Shown: positions 29,251 through 40,339 of the stretch, in pieces
Position numbering within the stretch: the stretch's first letter is position 1
How the letters are laid out: every line of letters begins with the position of its first letter
Assembly: GCF_004345605.1 (NCBI RefSeq)
Contig: NZ_SLVY01000009.1
Coordinates: 1 to 64,000, forward strand
DNA from: Rhodococcus sp. SMB37
GTDB lineage: Bacteria > Actinomycetota > Actinomycetes > Mycobacteriales > Mycobacteriaceae
Direction: 5' to 3'
DNA: 64,000 nt
The notes under the pieces: generated by a model
Told to the model about the DNA's origin: nothing
The model's database searches: none
What the model saw: only the letters and a program-made list of their open reading frames with translations
Program-made: the position numbers and the translations under genes

Positions 29251-32200
29251 CTACGCCTTGGTGATGGACACGCGCACACCTTCGCCGAGTTCGATCGGAT
29301 CGGTCTCGGCCGCGGCGATCTCGAACGTCGTCGCAAGGACCTCACCGGCGATCAGATCGCGGTGGCGGGCCGCCCAGTCGGCGCGGTCGGCAGGGACCTC
29401 GAACTGCACCGAGATGCGATCCGAGACATCCAGTCCGAGGTTGCGTCGCGCATCCTGCAGTTCGCGGATGCGGTCCTTCGCCCAGCCCTCGGCCTCGAGC
29501 TCCTCGGTGACCGTGGAGTCGAGCACCACAAGGCCGGCACCGCCGGGCAGTGCCGCGGTCGACTCCGGTTCGGCGGCAACGAGACGCGTGGTGAACTCCT
29601 CCGGCAACAGCGTGATACCCGCAGCGGTGACAGTGCCGTCCGCGTTCTCGCTCCAGTCCCCCGACTTGACGGCCTTGATCACCTTCTGGACGTCTTTGCC
29701 GAGCCGAGGACCTGCCGCCCGAGCATTGACGACAACCTCGAACCGGCCGTGTGTCCCGACGTCGTCGGTGAGGACGACGTCCTTGACGTTGACCTCGTCC
29801 TTCACCAGATCGACGAACGGATCCAACGCTGCAGCACCGGCACTGGCGACGGTGACCTGCGGCAGCGGCAGCCGCACCCGAAGCTGCTGGGCCTTGCGCA
29901 GCGACAGCACCGTCGAGCACACCGACCGCACGTCGTCCATGGCCGAAACCAGCTCGGGGGCGGCAGGGAGCTCATCTGCGGCGGGCCAGTCGGCCAGATG
30001 CACGGAGCGACCACCGGTCAGGCCACGCCAGATCACCTCGGTCGACAACGGCAGCAGTGGGGCCGCAAGCCTGGTGACCACCTCGAGCACCGTGTGCAGG
30101 GTGTCGATCGCATCGGCGTCCTCATCCCAGAACCGCGACCGCGACCGACGCACGTACCAGTTGGTCAGCGCGTCGCAGAAGGTCCGCACCTCGTCGCAGG
30201 CACCCGCTATGTCGATCACCTCGAGTGCCTCGGTGACGGCATCGCGGGTTTCGGCGAGTTTCGCCAGGATGTACCGATCGAGCACATGGGTCGAGTCGGT
30301 GCGCCACGTGCCGGACTTCGGTGCGTACAGCTGCAGGAAGCTCCACGCGTTCCACAGCGGCAGCAGGGCCTGCCGCACCCCCTCGCGGATCCCCTGTTCC
30401 GTCACGACGAGGTTGCCGCCACGCAGGATCGGCGACGACATGAGGAACCAGCGCATGGCGTCGGAGCCGTCGCGTGCGAACACCTCGTTGACGTCCGGGT
30501 AGTTGCCCTTCGACTTGCTCATCTTGAGCCCGTCCTCGCCGAGGACGATGCCGTGCGCCGCGACGCACTTGAAGGCGGGCCGGTCGAACAGTGCGGTCGC
30601 GAGGACGTGCAGCGTGTAGAACCAACCGCGGGTCTGCCCGTTGTACTCGACGATGAAGTCGCCAGGGTAGTGCGAATCGAACCACTCGGTGTTCTCGAAC
30701 GGGTAATGCACCTGTGCGAACGGCATCGAACCCGATTCGAACCAGCAGTCCAGAACCTCCGGCACACGACGCATCGTCGACTTGCCTGTCGGATCGTCCG
30801 GGTTGGGGCGGGTGAGCTGATCGATCATCGGCCGGTGCAGATCGTCCGGGCGCACCCCGAAATCGCGCTCCAGTTCGTCGAGCGAACCGTAGACATCGAG
30901 CCGGGGATAGTCGGGGTTGTCGGACACCCACGCGGGGATCGGGCTGCCCCAGTAGCGGTTCCGACTGATGTTCCAGTCGCGCGCACCCTCGAGCCATTTG
31001 CCGAACTGGCCGTCGCGGATGTGCTCGGGGACCCAGGTGATCTCCTGGTTCAGTTCGACCATGCGGTCGCGGAACCGGGTGACGGCCACGAACCACGACG
31101 GCACGGCCATGTAGATCAACGGCTGACCGGAGCGCCACGAATGCGGGTAGGAGTGCTCGATCGTTTCGTGCCGCAACAGCTTTCCAGCAGCCTTGAGGTC
31201 CTTGATGATGACCGGGTTCGCGTCGAACACCTGCAACCCCGCGTAGGGCGGCACCATCGAGGTGAATCTGCCGCCCGGATCGAGCGGCTGCACCAATTCG
31301 ATACCGTTGCGCTGGCAGTACTCCATATCCTCTTCACCGAAAGCCGGTGCGAGATGGACGATTCCGGTACCCGACTCGGTGGTCACATAATCCGCGGCGA
31401 TCACCTGGTGGGCATTATCACGGCCCACGAAGAAATCGAACGGTGGCTCGTACACGAGCCCCACCAGATCGGTACCGGTGTATTCGGCCAGCACTTCGGG
31501 CTCGTCGCCCAGCTCGCGGACGTAGTGGCCGAGGCGGTCCTTCGCCAGCAAGTAGGTCTTCGCCTGGTCGTCCGTACCCGCCCGGACCGCGACGTAGGTG
31601 ATCTCGGGGTGCACCGCGATCGCGAGGTTCGACGGCAACGTCCACGGCGTCGTGGTCCAGATCAGGGCATTGGCCCCGTCGAGTTCGGTGCCTGGCGCGC
31701 GCAGCACCATGTCGACGGTGACCGCCGGGTCCTGCCTCATCTTGTACGCGTCGTCGAGCCGGGTCTCCTGGTTCGACAGCGGCGTCTGCTCGTACCAGCT
31801 GTACGGCAGCACACGGAAGCCCTGGTAGATCAGGCCCTTGTCGTACAAGGACTTGAACGCCCACATGACCGACTCCATGAAGTCCAGGTCGAGCGTCTTG
31901 TAGTCGTTGTCGAAGTCCACCCAGCGAGCCTGCCTGGTGACGTAGTCGCGCCACTCACCCGTGTAACGCAGTACGGACTGCTTGCAGTATGCGTTGAACT
32001 CGGCCAGGCCCATCGTGTCGATCTCGGACTTGTCCTTGATGCCTAGTTGCTTCTCGGCTTCGAGCTCGGCCGGGAGCCCGTGGGTGTCCCACCCGAATCG
32101 CCGGTCGACCTTCTTTCCGAGCATCGTCTGGAAGCGGGGGACGACGTCCTTGACGTAACCGGTGAGCAGGTGGCCGTAGTGCGGAAGCCCGTTTGCGAAG

Positions 32201-32397
32201 GGCGGGCCGTCGTAGAAGACGAACTCCTCGGCGCCCTCGCGATTGGCGATGGACGCTGTGAAGGTCTCGTCCTCGGCCCAGCCGGAGAGCACGCGTTCCT
32301 CGAGATCGGGGAAGTCGACACCGGCATCCTTGGCGACGCCGTAGTCGACCTTCGGATACCCGCCGGTCGCTGCAGTGGAATTGACGTTCTCGGTCAC
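29251..32397 (-). CDS. ileS: Isoleucyl-tRNA synthetase
   Basis: The 1048-residue class I synthetase charges tRNA-Ile. The HIGH-equivalent is HYGH in [16 protein letters not shown], and the second ATP motif is KMSKSKGN in [17 protein letters not shown]. Between them lies the editing domain (CP1) with [10 protein letters not shown]; the tRNA-anticodon domain includes [13 protein letters not shown]. The long, eukaryote-like form (type 2) lacks the C-terminal zinc domain of E. coli IleS and belongs to the group generally insensitive to mupirocin. GTG at 32397 lies inside a sequestering structure of the T-box. Confidence 0.97.
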   Translation of the reverse strand: MTENVNSTAATGGYPKVDYGVAKDAGVDFPDLEERVLSGWAEDETFTASIANREGAEEFVFYDGPPFANGLPHYGHLLTGYVKDVVPRFQTMLGKKVDRRFGWDTHGLPAELEAEKQLGIKDKSEIDTMGLAEFNAYCKQSVLRYTGEWRDYVTRQARWVDFDNDYKTLDLDFMESVMWAFKSLYDKGLIYQGFRVLPYSWYEQTPLSNQETRLDDAYKMRQDPAVTVDMVLRAPGTELDGANALIWTTTPWTLPSNLAIAVHPEITYVAVRAGTDDQAKTYLLAKDRLGHYVRELGDEPEVLAEYTGTDLVGLVYEPPFDFFVGRDNAHQVIAADYVTTESGTGIVHLAPAFGEEDMEYCQRNGIELVQPLDPGGRFTSMVPPYAGLQVFDANPVIIKDLKAAGKLLRHETIEHSYPHSWRSGQPLIYMAVPSWFVAVTRFRDRMVELNQEITWVPEHIRDGQFGKWLEGARDWNISRNRYWGSPIPAWVSDNPDYPRLDVYGSLDELERDFGVRPDDLHRPMIDQLTRPNPDDPTGKSTMRRVPEVLDCWFESGSMPFAQVHYPFENTEWFDSHYPGDFIVEYNGQTRGWFYTLHVLATALFDRPAFKCVAAHGIVLGEDGLKMSKSKGNYPDVNEVFARDGSDAMRWFLMSSPILRGGNLVVTEQGIREGVRQALLPLWNAWSFLQLYAPKSGTWRTDSTHVLDRYILAKLAETRDAVTEALEVIDIAGACDEVRTFCDALTNWYVRRSRSRFWDEDADAIDTLHTVLEVVTRLAAPLLPLSTEVIWRGLTGGRSVHLADWPAADELPAAPELVSAMDDVRSVCSTVLSLRKAQQLRVRLPLPQVTVASAGAAALDPFVDLVKDEVNVKDVVLTDDVGTHGRFEVVVNARAAGPRLGKDVQKVIKAVKSGDWSENADGTVTAAGITLLPEEFTTRLVAAEPESTAALPGGAGLVVLDSTVTEELEAEGWAKDRIRELQDARRNLGLDVSDRISVQFEVPADRADWAARHRDLIAGEVLATTFEIAAAETDPIELGEGVRVSITKA

Positions 32398-32401
32398 CGC
32401 G

Positions 32402-32690
32402 TGACTCCTCCGTGCCTCACATCCTCGGCACGGGGACGATCACCGCGCATTCTGCGCGGCCACCGCGGTACCACCCCGCTTGCACTCCCCGGAAATATCC
32501 GGCGGGCGCCTCTTCGTTCGGGCTGTCACGGGCCCCACCCGTTCGGTTCTACTGGGTACCTCGCAAGTGCATCCACACTCGCTCGGCACTGTTCTTCCGA
32601 AGGCTCCCCGGTGATGGCCGGATCGACACCATCCCGCACACGCGGGAAACAGCAGTACGTGTACTGACCTCTACCGAACAGCACTCGCGA
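32402..32690 (-). promoter_or_regulatory. T-box riboswitch (translational) of ileS
   Basis: On the minus strand the element has an ATC specifier codon (complement of 32613-32615) in the loop CCGGCCATCACCGG, followed by GGGGAGCCTTCGGAAGAAC, which is the short stem I of actinobacterial ileS T-boxes. It then carries the core GGGTGGTACCGCGG (32476-32463), whose TGG binds the free CCA end of tRNA. A hairpin pairing CCGTGCC with GGCACGG blocks the GGAGGA ribosome binding site before the GTG. Uncharged tRNA-Ile should release it. A -10 TACGAT lies at 32701-32696. Confidence 0.92.
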
Positions 32691-32712
32691 TGCCCATCGT
32701 ACGCAGTACTGG

Positions 32713-32955
32713 TCATTCTCGTGAATCGTGCTGTTCATCACCTCGCGTAGGCCGCGCACTCGGCGATGCGCGCCGACGAGAGGGCTTCCCCGGAGTCGCC
32801 GGATCCCGGGACGTGAGGGAGCTGGCAAGCAGGATCACTCCGCCTGCCACACACACCGCGATACAACCCCAGGCCCACGCGATGGATCCGGTCATCAAGG
32901 CAATGACGAGAAGACCGAATCCGATCGCAGCGAGCACCAACGTCACGACAAGCAC
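32713..32955 (-). CDS. Small membrane protein, 80 aa
   Basis: The protein consists of two hydrophobic helices (LVVTLVLAAIGFGLLVIALM and WGCIAVCVAGGVILLASSL) followed by a basic, Ser/Pro/Arg-rich cytoplasmic tail (ATPGKPSRRRASPSARPTRG). It lies 44 bases after wag31 and before the ileS T-box, a position conserved in Nocardiaceae dcw clusters. Function unknown; a role near the division or elongation machinery is only suggested by location. Confidence 0.7.
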   Translation of the reverse strand: MLVVTLVLAAIGFGLLVIALMTGSIAWAWGCIAVCVAGGVILLASSLTSRDPATPGKPSRRRASPSARPTRGDEQHDSRE

Positions 32956-32999
32956 GTCGACTCCTCAACCGAGGCGCGGAACCAGGCCCGGGACCTCGC

Positions 33000-33851
33000 T
33001 CAGCTGTTGCCCTTGGCGAAGGACGACGAGCCGAACGACGACGAGTTGGACTGGTTGAACGCATCCGCACCGCTGTCGACCGGCACCGCGGAACCGCGCT
33101 GCTCGAGCTCTTCGAGCTGTGATTCGAGGTACGACTTCAGGCGCACGCGGTATTCGCGCTCGAACGTCTTCAGTCGTTCGATCCGGTCTTCGAGAACGGA
33201 GCGCTGCTGATTGATCGTCGCCATGATCTCGGTGTGCTTCTTCTCGGCGTCCGCCTGAAGGCCATCGGCCTTCTCCTTGGCCTGACGGAGCTGCGTCTCG
33301 GACCGCGTACGTGCGTCGGAGAGCATCGCGTCGGACTTCTGGCGAGCATCGGCGATCATGGCCTCGCTGCGCGTACGCGCATCCGAGACGAGCTGCTCGG
33401 AGTTCGTGCGGGCGTTGCGCACCAACTCCTCGGCCTCCGTCTTGGCGTCGCCGGTGAGACGATCGGCCATCTCCTGCGCAAGGCCGAGAACCTTCGCCGC
33501 CTGCATGCTCGCATCACCTGCCGGCGCGGCTGCCGCCACCGGGGCGGGAGTGGGTGCCGGGGCAGGTGCCGGAGTGGGCTCCGGCTTGGGGGCCTCGACG
33601 ACCCGCGCCGGTTCCGCCTTCGCCGACGACACTGCCGGAGCGGCAGAGCGCGGCGCCTTCTTCGCCTCGGCAAGCTCCTGGTCGAGCTCCGCGACGCGCT
33701 GGCGCAGGTCGGCGTTCTCCTCGATCAGGGACGTCAACTCCTGCTCGACAAGATCGAGAAATGCATCGACCTCGTCCTCGTTGTATCCGCGCTTCCCGAT
33801 CGGAGGCTTGCTGAACGCGACATTGTGCACATCAGCTGGTGTCAGCGGCAT
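33000..33851 (-). CDS. wag31: Polar growth and cell-division scaffold Wag31/DivIVA
   Basis: The 283-residue protein starts [20 protein letters not shown], then [20 protein letters not shown], the DivIVA membrane-binding domain and first coiled coil. A Pro/Ala/Ala linker (~90-125) precedes a long coiled coil with heptads [20 protein letters not shown] and [20 protein letters not shown]. It assembles at negatively curved membrane (poles, septum) and directs peptidoglycan synthesis. The C-terminal end ([14 protein letters not shown]) is Ser-rich. It is a single gene with a 153-base gap upstream, so it probably has its own promoter. Confidence 0.96.
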   Translation of the reverse strand: MPLTPADVHNVAFSKPPIGKRGYNEDEVDAFLDLVEQELTSLIEENADLRQRVAELDQELAEAKKAPRSAAPAVSSAKAEPARVVEAPKPEPTPAPAPAPTPAPVAAAAPAGDASMQAAKVLGLAQEMADRLTGDAKTEAEELVRNARTNSEQLVSDARTRSEAMIADARQKSDAMLSDARTRSETQLRQAKEKADGLQADAEKKHTEIMATINQQRSVLEDRIERLKTFEREYRVRLKSYLESQLEELEQRGSAVPVDSGADAFNQSNSSSFGSSSFAKGNS

Positions 33852-34004
33852 GGAAGGATCCCTTCACGCGTCAAATAAGCGGTCAAGCAGGCGTTCCGTA
33901 GTTCAGACAGTGCGTTACGCGTATTGAAACCCACTGTATATGGCATTCCATTCTGGCACAGCGGAGCGTGCGAAGGCCCCGCGACAGCGCCGCGGCGGCG
34001 CATG

Positions 34005-34295
34005 TCAGATCCCCCCGCTACGCGGGATGAACGCCATCAGGAAGTACACGATGAACAGCAAGACCATGATGGATAGATCGAGCCGGATCCCACCCAGATT
34101 GAGCGGGGGTATCAGACGCCTGAGCAGCTTCACCGGCGGGTCGGTGACCGTGAAGATCGCTTCCAGGATCACCACGACAAATCCCGTCGGCTTCCAATCC
34201 CGCGCGAAGGTTCTGATGAACTCGACAATGATTCGTCCGATCAGCAGAAGCCAGAAGATGAACAGCAGGAAGTACAGCACATCGAATACGGCCAC
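34005..34295 (-). CDS. YggT-family membrane protein
   Basis: The 96-residue protein has two transmembrane segments (VLYFLLFIFWLLLIGRIIVE and DLSIMVLLFIVYFLMAF) and the YggT signature AIFTVTDPPVKLLRRLIPPLNLGG between them. YggT proteins accompany sepF in many bacteria and are thought to influence division or membrane organisation. GTG at 34295 is chosen since known homologues begin just before the first helix; the frame extends 12 codons upstream. It lies 134 bases after sepF. Confidence 0.88.
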   Translation of the reverse strand: MAVFDVLYFLLFIFWLLLIGRIIVEFIRTFARDWKPTGFVVVILEAIFTVTDPPVKLLRRLIPPLNLGGIRLDLSIMVLLFIVYFLMAFIPRSGGI

Positions 34296-34429
34296 CCGAC
34301 CACTCTGCCCGACAAACCCGAACCCTTCCAAACCGAAACGCCCGGCCTGCAGTTATCTGCATCACGCCGGGCGTTCGGTATGCGTTCGGGGGAGGGACGA
34401 GCAGGTGCCTGGGCGCGGCACCGTGTGCA

Positions 34430-35086
34430 CTATTGCTGACTGTAGAAGCCGGTCTCGGCGATGCGTCGGCGTTCCTCCGCAGAGACATCGATGTCGGCGG
34501 GTGAGAGCAGGAAGACCTTCGTCGCGACCTTGTCGAACGAGCCACGCAAAGCGAATGCCAGTCCGGCCGCGAAGTCGACCAACCGCTTCGCATCGGCATT
34601 GCTCATCTCGACGAGATCCATGATCACCGGGGTCCCGTCGCGGAACCGCTCACCGATCGTGCGTGCCTCGCCGTAATCGCGTGGACGCAGCGTCGTGATC
34701 TTCGACAACGGACCTCCTTCATCGAACAGCGCGCCGCGTCGCGCCTCGGTCCGCTCGAGCCGCGACTCCGCAGCCATCGTGGACCGCGCAGGGGAACGCG
34801 CCGGGGCCGCCGCCGGACGGGGGGCTCGGGCAGTGATCGGCTCGACACGGGCGCTGCGCGCCGGCGGGTCGTACCGATCGAAGTCGTCTTCCGCGAAATC
34901 ACGCTCGGGCTCATCACGACGCGGAGCGGGATATTCTTCTCGCCGCGGCGCGGCGTACCCGCCGTACGGCTGCTCACCGTAGTCGCGCTCACGACGTGGG
35001 CTCGCCGGATCGTCGAGGTAGTCGTCCTCGTAGTCCTCGAGCGGGACCATTCCGAAGTAGGCCTTGAACTTGTGGAGCGTGCTCAT
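34430..35086 (-). CDS. sepF: Cell-division protein SepF
   Basis: The 218-residue protein has the membrane-binding helix [14 protein letters not shown], an acidic and tyrosine-rich linker ([27 protein letters not shown]) and the SepF core ([54 protein letters not shown]). It tethers FtsZ to the membrane in actinobacteria, which lack FtsA. ATG at 35086 is chosen over an upstream frame extension. It sits directly after yggS and before yggT, with ftsZ upstream in the same direction. Confidence 0.95.
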   Translation of the reverse strand: MSTLHKFKAYFGMVPLEDYEDDYLDDPASPRRERDYGEQPYGGYAAPRREEYPAPRRDEPERDFAEDDFDRYDPPARSARVEPITARAPRPAAAPARSPARSTMAAESRLERTEARRGALFDEGGPLSKITTLRPRDYGEARTIGERFRDGTPVIMDLVEMSNADAKRLVDFAAGLAFALRGSFDKVATKVFLLSPADIDVSAEERRRIAETGFYSQQ

Positions 35087-35118
35087 CGATCGCCCTTCCC
35101 TCGCGCGGCGGTTGGGAT

Positions 35119-35856
35119 TCAGGCTAACGGTCTCGAACCCAACACTCCCGTTCCGACACGCACGCATGTCGAACCGTGGCGCACGGCATGTTCGAGATCA
35201 CCCGACATCCCGGCAGACAGTTCGCGCGCCTCGGGATGCTGTTGCCGCAGCCGCTCCCCCAGTTGTGCGAGCACCTCGAACGAGGCGTCGACGTCCGCGC
35301 CGAGCGGGGGCACTCCCATCAGACCTGCCAGTTCCAGACCATCGGCCGCGGCCACCTCATTCGCGAGGGCATCGAGCCCGGCGGCGGGGACACCACCACG
35401 CTGCGGGTCGCCATCCAGACTGACCTGCAGCAACACCCGCAACGACGCGGTCCGGTCACCCGCGTCGAGCGCCGCCGTCACCCCGTTGGAGAGAGCTCCT
35501 GCGAGCCGCGCGCTGTCGACCGAATGCACCGTGTGCGCCCAGCGCGCGACAGCACGGGCCTTGTTCCGTTGCAGCCTCCCGATCATGTGCCACTGCACGG
35601 TCGGGTCGGGTACCTCTGCCCGGAACTCCTCGATCTTGGCGTGCGCCTCCTGCTCACGCGATTCCCCGAAAGCACGGCAGCCCAGCTCGTACAGCAGGAC
35701 AGCGTCCGACGCCGGGAAGTACTTGGTGACGGTCAGCAGCCCGACATCGGACGGGTCGCGTCCGCAGGCGCGTGCCGCATCGTCCAACCGACGCCGCACC
35801 GAGTCGAGTCCGCGAGCCAGCTCCTCGCGCCGGGTCTGCTGCGCCTCGTCGCTCAC
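35119..35856 (-). CDS. YggS-family PLP homeostasis protein
   Basis: The 245-residue protein has the alanine-racemase-like barrel with the PLP lysine in [14 protein letters not shown], then [41 protein letters not shown] and [25 protein letters not shown] proteins buffer pyridoxal phosphate and lack racemase activity. The GTG start at 35856 overlaps the pgeF stop by four bases (GTGA). A 33-base gap separates it from sepF. Confidence 0.93.
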   Translation of the reverse strand: MSDEAQQTRREELARGLDSVRRRLDDAARACGRDPSDVGLLTVTKYFPASDAVLLYELGCRAFGESREQEAHAKIEEFRAEVPDPTVQWHMIGRLQRNKARAVARWAHTVHSVDSARLAGALSNGVTAALDAGDRTASLRVLLQVSLDGDPQRGGVPAAGLDALANEVAAADGLELAGLMGVPPLGADVDASFEVLAQLGERLRQQHPEARELSAGMSGDLEHAVRHGSTCVRVGTGVLGSRPLA

Positions 35857-36587
35857 TGCGGATCTTCCTCGAGCCAGATGACGGAGGCCAACCTTCCGGT
35901 CGGCGCATCCCGGCGGTGGCTGAACAAAGTCGGGTCCTCGATGGTGCATCGTGGGTCCTCGGCCACGGCCGCGACACCGTGATCGAGCAATTGCCTACGC
36001 AGGCCGGCGCGAAGATCCAGCCCGGCCGTGCCTTTGACGGTGCGTGTTGCACTACCGGGAAGATGTGCTTCCACGTCGTCGCGCATCGTCGCCGGTACCT
36101 CGTATCGGCGGCCACTCGCTGCGGGGCCGAGGAATGCCCCGATCCGGTCCGCGCGCGCACCGAGTTCGATCATCGCGTCGAGCACCCGCGGAATGATGCC
36201 GATGCGCGCGCCGATGCGTCCCGCATGCGCCGCGGCCACGACACCGGCTTCCTCGTCGGAGAGCAGCACCGACACGCAGTCGGCGCTGAGGGTGGCAAGC
36301 GCGAGCCCGGCCACAGTGGTGACGAGTGCGTCGGTCGCGGGAACCGGCTCCGTGACCGGCCCCTCCACCACCGTGACGTTGCGGCTGTGGATCTGTTCCA
36401 TCCACACGAACCGTTCGGGTGGCAATCCGACGACCGCAGCCAGACGCTGCCGATTGGCTGCGACGGCTGCGGGATCGTCTCCTACGTGGTCACCGAGGTT
36501 GAAGGAGTCGTAGGGAGGGGCCGAGACCCCGCCGGTTCGTGTGGTCACGACCCGGCGGGCACGCACCCCGGGGCGAGGCGCCGTCAA
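35853..36587 (-). CDS. pgeF: Polyphenol oxidase-family protein, peptidoglycan editing factor (YfiH)
   Basis: The 244-residue protein carries the family signature: [20 protein letters not shown] at the N-terminus, [34 protein letters not shown] (metal-binding Cys/His), [10 protein letters not shown] (metal-binding His), and at the end [19 protein letters not shown]. PgeF hydrolyses misincorporated L-Ser from UDP-MurNAc in peptidoglycan precursors. The start is TTG at 36587, overlapping the ftsZ stop; the family's first strand begins about 15 residues later, so a GTG further in is an alternative. Confidence 0.92.
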   Translation of the reverse strand: MTAPRPGVRARRVVTTRTGGVSAPPYDSFNLGDHVGDDPAAVAANRQRLAAVVGLPPERFVWMEQIHSRNVTVVEGPVTEPVPATDALVTTVAGLALATLSADCVSVLLSDEEAGVVAAAHAGRIGARIGIIPRVLDAMIELGARADRIGAFLGPAASGRRYEVPATMRDDVEAHLPGSATRTVKGTAGLDLRAGLRRQLLDHGVAAVAEDPRCTIEDPTLFSHRRDAPTGRLASVIWLEEDPQ

Positions 36588-37807
36588 CGCCGCATGAAGA
36601 TCGGCACGTCCACGTCGTCGTCGCCCTCGTCGTCGACGTCGACCGAGCGCGCAGAGCCTCCGCCCGCCGGGGGGAGTCCACCCGAGACCGGAGCCGGCTC
36701 ACGGGCCGGCGCTTCGTCGGCACCGTCCCGATCGGGTCGGCCCAGCTCACCTGCGCGACCCGCGCCGATGGCACCGGGCCGGGCACCCTGCTGCGGGTTC
36801 TGTTGCGATTGCTGACCCTGCTGCTGGCCGGGGCCTGCTTCGACAGGACGCCGCGTCGGTGTGCCTCCGTCGAAGCCGGCAGCGATCACCGTGACCCGTA
36901 CCTCGTCGCCGAGCGAGTCGTCGATGACAGTGCCGAAGATGATGTTGGCGTCGATGTGCGCAGCTTCCTGCACCAGCGACGCTGCTTCGTTGATCTCGAA
37001 CAACCCGAGGTCGGAGCCACCGGCGATCGACAGCAGCACGCCGCGCGCACCCTCCATCGACGCTTCGAGGAGCGGTGAGTTGATCGCGGCTTCCGCCGCC
37101 TTGATCGCGCGCCCCTCACCCCGCGACGAACCGATGCCCATGAGCGCACTGCCCGCTCCGGACATGACGCCCTTGACGTCGGCGAAGTCGACGTTGATCA
37201 GGCCGGGGGTGGTGATGAGATCGGTGATGCCCTGAACACCGTTGAGGAGGACCTCGTCGGCGGACCGGAATGCGTCCATGAGGCTCACTGCAGCGTCGCC
37301 GAGCTGGAGCAGCCGGTCGTTGGGGATCACGATGAGGGTGTCGCACGATTCGCGCAGCGTCTGGATGCCGGTGTCGGCCTGGCCGCCACGCCGCTTGCCT
37401 TCGAACGAGAAGGGTCGTGTGACGACTCCGACCGTGAGTGCACCGAGCTTGCGCGCGATGCTGGCCACGACGGGCGCGCCGCCGGTGCCGGTGCCACCGC
37501 CCTCACCAGCAGTGACGAAGACCATATCGGCGCCCTTGAGCACCTCTTCGATCTCGTCCTTGTGGTCTTCGGCAGCCTTGCGGCCCACTTCGGGGTCTGC
37601 ACCGGCGCCGAGGCCGCGGGTCAATTCGCGTCCGACGTCCAGCTTGACGTCGGCGTCGGACATCAGGAGTGCCTGTGCATCGGTGTTGACCGCGATGAAC
37701 TCGACTCCCTTGAGTCCCTGCTCGATCATGCGGTTGACCGCGTTCACGCCGCCACCGCCGATACCGACGACCTTTATTACGGCGAGGTAGTTGTGCGGGG
37801 GCGTCAT
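36584..37807 (-). CDS. ftsZ: Cell-division GTPase FtsZ
   Basis: FtsZ polymerises into the Z-ring. The 407-residue protein has the GTP signature [17 protein letters not shown] (GGGTGTG at about 103-109), NTDAQAL, the T7 loop [13 protein letters not shown] and the conserved C-terminus [10 protein letters not shown] that binds SepF and FtsW. A Gln/Gly-rich linker ([16 protein letters not shown]) precedes it. ATG at 37807 is chosen. A 187-base gap upstream contrasts with the tight packing before ftsQ, so ftsZ has its own promoter. The stop overlaps pgeF. Confidence 0.98.
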   Translation of the reverse strand: MTPPHNYLAVIKVVGIGGGGVNAVNRMIEQGLKGVEFIAVNTDAQALLMSDADVKLDVGRELTRGLGAGADPEVGRKAAEDHKDEIEEVLKGADMVFVTAGEGGGTGTGGAPVVASIARKLGALTVGVVTRPFSFEGKRRGGQADTGIQTLRESCDTLIVIPNDRLLQLGDAAVSLMDAFRSADEVLLNGVQGITDLITTPGLINVDFADVKGVMSGAGSALMGIGSSRGEGRAIKAAEAAINSPLLEASMEGARGVLLSIAGGSDLGLFEINEAASLVQEAAHIDANIIFGTVIDDSLGDEVRVTVIAAGFDGGTPTRRPVEAGPGQQQGQQSQQNPQQGARPGAIGAGRAGELGRPDRDGADEAPAREPAPVSGGLPPAGGGSARSVDVDDEGDDDVDVPIFMRR

Positions 37808-37994
37808 GGGCTCTCGCCTTCCTGGGATTTCGGGTTCATACTTCGATCGATCTTTGCGAGGCACCCAACCAAACCCTCAACCATAGCTTGAAGGTTATGT
37901 CAAGTACCCGACTGCTGCGAAACGCTATGGCACGGCAGCCCGAATCCGCCAGCAGACTCGCCGACGACACGCCACCAATTTCACACCGATCACC
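37808..37994 (-). promoter_or_regulatory. Intergenic region before ftsZ
   Basis: The 187-base gap between ftsQ and ftsZ is the only large gap in the murE-ftsZ run besides that before murE. It is AT-richer than its surroundings, as expected for a promoter of ftsZ; no operator or stem-loop is evident. Confidence 0.4.
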
Positions 37995-38813
37995 TCACCG
38001 CACCGTCGGAAGGTCCGGACTGGCGACATCGAACTGCTGACCGGGCTGTGTCAAGAGCGGCAGAATCACCGCTGCCTTGCGATCCGAACCGTCCACGCCA
38101 CCCCACATGACCACTCGACCGTCGACCAGGGTGAGGGAAATATCCGAGTCCGAGCCTGCCGCGACCTCCTGCACCTGCACCGCCAGTTCCGGTGGCAGCA
38201 GTCCGACGACCTCTACCGCCGCCGCCGTCGCGGGGTCGCCGGTGCCCGGAGATCCGGTGACGAGTCGGGGGGTCAGTAGCGGTGGCGGCTCCACCGCGAA
38301 GTCCACACCTTCCGCGTCGACGGAGTGCGTGCCGTCCGGCCCATCGAAGTACACCACGGCGACACGTTCGACGATGGTCACCCGCACGGTCGACGGGTAG
38401 ACCCGCTGCACACGGACCGTCGCGGCGCGAGGTAGCGCGGACGCGACGCGTTGCGCTGCTTCGGCCGTGTCCACCCGAAGCAGCGGTGTCCCGTCGGCGA
38501 TCTCGAGGCTCGAGAGCACTTCTTCCCGGGTGATGATGTCGTTGCCGGTCACCTCCACCGAGCGCACCGACAGTAACGGCGAGGTCCATGCCACCACGAT
38601 CGCTACGAGCAGCGCGATCACCACGATTCCACCGATGAGCACCGTGCGCAGCCGCACCGAACGGCCCGAGGGGCGCCGTGCTGCGTTGCTCACTCCGGTG
38701 GCCTCGTCGCGCGCGGATTTCCTGGCACGGCGAACTGTTGCGCGCTCGCCGCGCCGCGGGCGCCCGCGGCGCGATGCTCGACGCTCGGTGGTCTTCGTGG
38801 AATCGGGTGTCAC
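37995..38813 (-). CDS. ftsQ: Cell-division protein FtsQ
   Basis: The 272-residue protein has a basic cytoplasmic tail of ~55 residues ([20 protein letters not shown]), one transmembrane segment ([19 protein letters not shown]), the POTRA domain ([19 protein letters not shown], then [20 protein letters not shown]), and the FtsQ beta domain to the C-terminus. It links FtsL and FtsB in the divisome. It starts at 38813 with a four-base overlap on the murC stop. Confidence 0.93.
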   Translation of the reverse strand: MTPDSTKTTERRASRRGRPRRGERATVRRARKSARDEATGVSNAARRPSGRSVRLRTVLIGGIVVIALLVAIVVAWTSPLLSVRSVEVTGNDIITREEVLSSLEIADGTPLLRVDTAEAAQRVASALPRAATVRVQRVYPSTVRVTIVERVAVVYFDGPDGTHSVDAEGVDFAVEPPPLLTPRLVTGSPGTGDPATAAAVEVVGLLPPELAVQVQEVAAGSDSDISLTLVDGRVVMWGGVDGSDRKAAVILPLLTQPGQQFDVASPDLPTVR

Positions 38814-40339
38814 GAACCGATCGGCCCCGTTCCAGCGCCCATGGACCGGAAGCGGCCGGGCTTGCTGTGCAGAGCGTCGAGGATCTGGCGCCCGAGCATC
38901 GTGACGTCACCCGCGCCCATCGTGATGACGATGTCGCCGGGGCGGCTCAGGCGGGCCACCTGACGCGGTACGAGCGACAGGTCGGGTTGGTAGTGCACCG
39001 GCTTCGACACAGCCTGCGCGACCAACGCCCCGCTTACGCCGGGAATCGGTTCCTCGCGGGCCCCGTAGACGTCGAGGACCACCACTTCGTCGGCAAGGTC
39101 GAGCGCGGCACCGAACTCCGTCGCGAATGTTTCGGTGCGTGTGTACAGGTGTGGCTGGAAGACGACTATCACTCGGGGTCGCTCGGTTCCGGACTCCGTG
39201 TAGCGCAATGGCTCGCCCGCCACGAGTTCCGCGGCCGCAGCGAGGACGGCGCGCACCTCGGTGGGATGATGCGCATAGTCGTCGAACACTCGCACACCTT
39301 GTTCGCGCCCACTGAACTGAAACCGTCGGTGGACACCGCCGAACCCAGCGAGCCCTTCGATCGCCTCGTCCACGGACGCCCCGGACTCGAGCGCTGCGAG
39401 CAAGGCCGCGAGCGCGTTGAGAGCCATGTGCCGGCCAGGTACCGACAGACGCACGGTGCGCGGAGCGTCCTCGCCGGCGAGATGGAATTCGGCGACGCCG
39501 CCGATGTCCTTCGCCTCCCACGCGAGCAGGCGCACTCCGACCGGGACACCGCTGACTGTCTCGCCCGTGCCGATGACATCGGCCGTGCCGTACCCGGAAA
39601 TCCGGAGATCTGTACGACCGAGTGCGACGATGCGCTCAGCGAGTGCGGCCGACCCGGCGTCGTCGAGGCAGACGATGAGCAGGCCACCCGGGACTATCTT
39701 GGCGATGAAGTCGTCGAACACCTTGGTGTATGCCTCGGCGGTACCGAAGAAGTCCAGGTGATCGGGTTCGACGTTCGTCACGATCACGACGTTCGGGTCG
39801 TACTGCAATAGCGAGCCGTCGCTCTCGTCCGCTTCCGCGACGAAGACGTCGCCGCTGCCGTGGTGGGCGTTGGTGCCGGATTCGTTGAGTTCGCCCCCGA
39901 CCGCGAACGACGGGTCGAACCCGCAGTGCTGGAGGGTCACCACCAGCATCGACGTCGTCGATGTCTTGCCGTGTGTGCCGGACACCAGGTACGTGCGGTA
40001 CTCGTGCATGAGTGCGGCCAGCACTGCGGGTCGTAGCAGAACGGGGATGCCACGCTCACGGGCAGCCACGAGTTCGGGATTGTTCTTCGGGATCGCGGCG
40101 TGCGTCGTGACGACCGCGGTCGGTCCGCCGTCGATCAGGTCGAGTGCGTCGGCGTGATGACCGATCAGTACCTGTGCTCCCCGAGCGCGGAGGGCGAGAA
40201 CCCCTCGGCTCTCCTTCGCATCCGATCCGGACACCTCACCACCACGAGCAAGCAGGATCCGGGCGATGCCCGACATTCCCGCACCGCCGATCCCCACCAT
40301 GTGCACCCGCTGAAGTTCCGCGGGCAGCTGCGCGCTCAT
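38810..40339 (-). CDS. murC: UDP-N-acetylmuramate--L-alanine ligase
   Basis: MurC adds the first amino acid (L-Ala) to UDP-MurNAc in the cytoplasm. The 509-residue ligase has the Rossmann motif [20 protein letters not shown], the P-loop [17 protein letters not shown]-loop [16 protein letters not shown] and the C-terminal [13 protein letters not shown]. Its ATG overlaps the murG stop by four bases and its TGA overlaps ftsQ. Confidence 0.97.
   Translation of the reverse strand: MSAQLPAELQRVHMVGIGGAGMSGIARILLARGGEVSGSDAKESRGVLALRARGAQVLIGHHADALDLIDGGPTAVVTTHAAIPKNNPELVAARERGIPVLLRPAVLAALMHEYRTYLVSGTHGKTSTTSMLVVTLQHCGFDPSFAVGGELNESGTNAHHGSGDVFVAEADESDGSLLQYDPNVVIVTNVEPDHLDFFGTAEAYTKVFDDFIAKIVPGGLLIVCLDDAGSAALAERIVALGRTDLRISGYGTADVIGTGETVSGVPVGVRLLAWEAKDIGGVAEFHLAGEDAPRTVRLSVPGRHMALNALAALLAALESGASVDEAIEGLAGFGGVHRRFQFSGREQGVRVFDDYAHHPTEVRAVLAAAAELVAGEPLRYTESGTERPRVIVVFQPHLYTRTETFATEFGAALDLADEVVVLDVYGAREEPIPGVSGALVAQAVSKPVHYQPDLSLVPRQVARLSRPGDIVITMGAGDVTMLGRQILDALHSKPGRFRSMGAGTGPIGS

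Noticed and set aside
28418-30502. 694-residue open frame on the plus strand
   Set aside because: Antisense to the BTAD regulator and ileS, Ser/Thr-rich with no domain; a codon-bias artefact.
29245-32046. 933-residue open frame on the plus strand
   Set aside because: It is antisense to ileS. In high-GC DNA the third-position bias leaves long open frames opposite real genes; the composition (His/Arg/Val-rich, no motif) is not protein-like.
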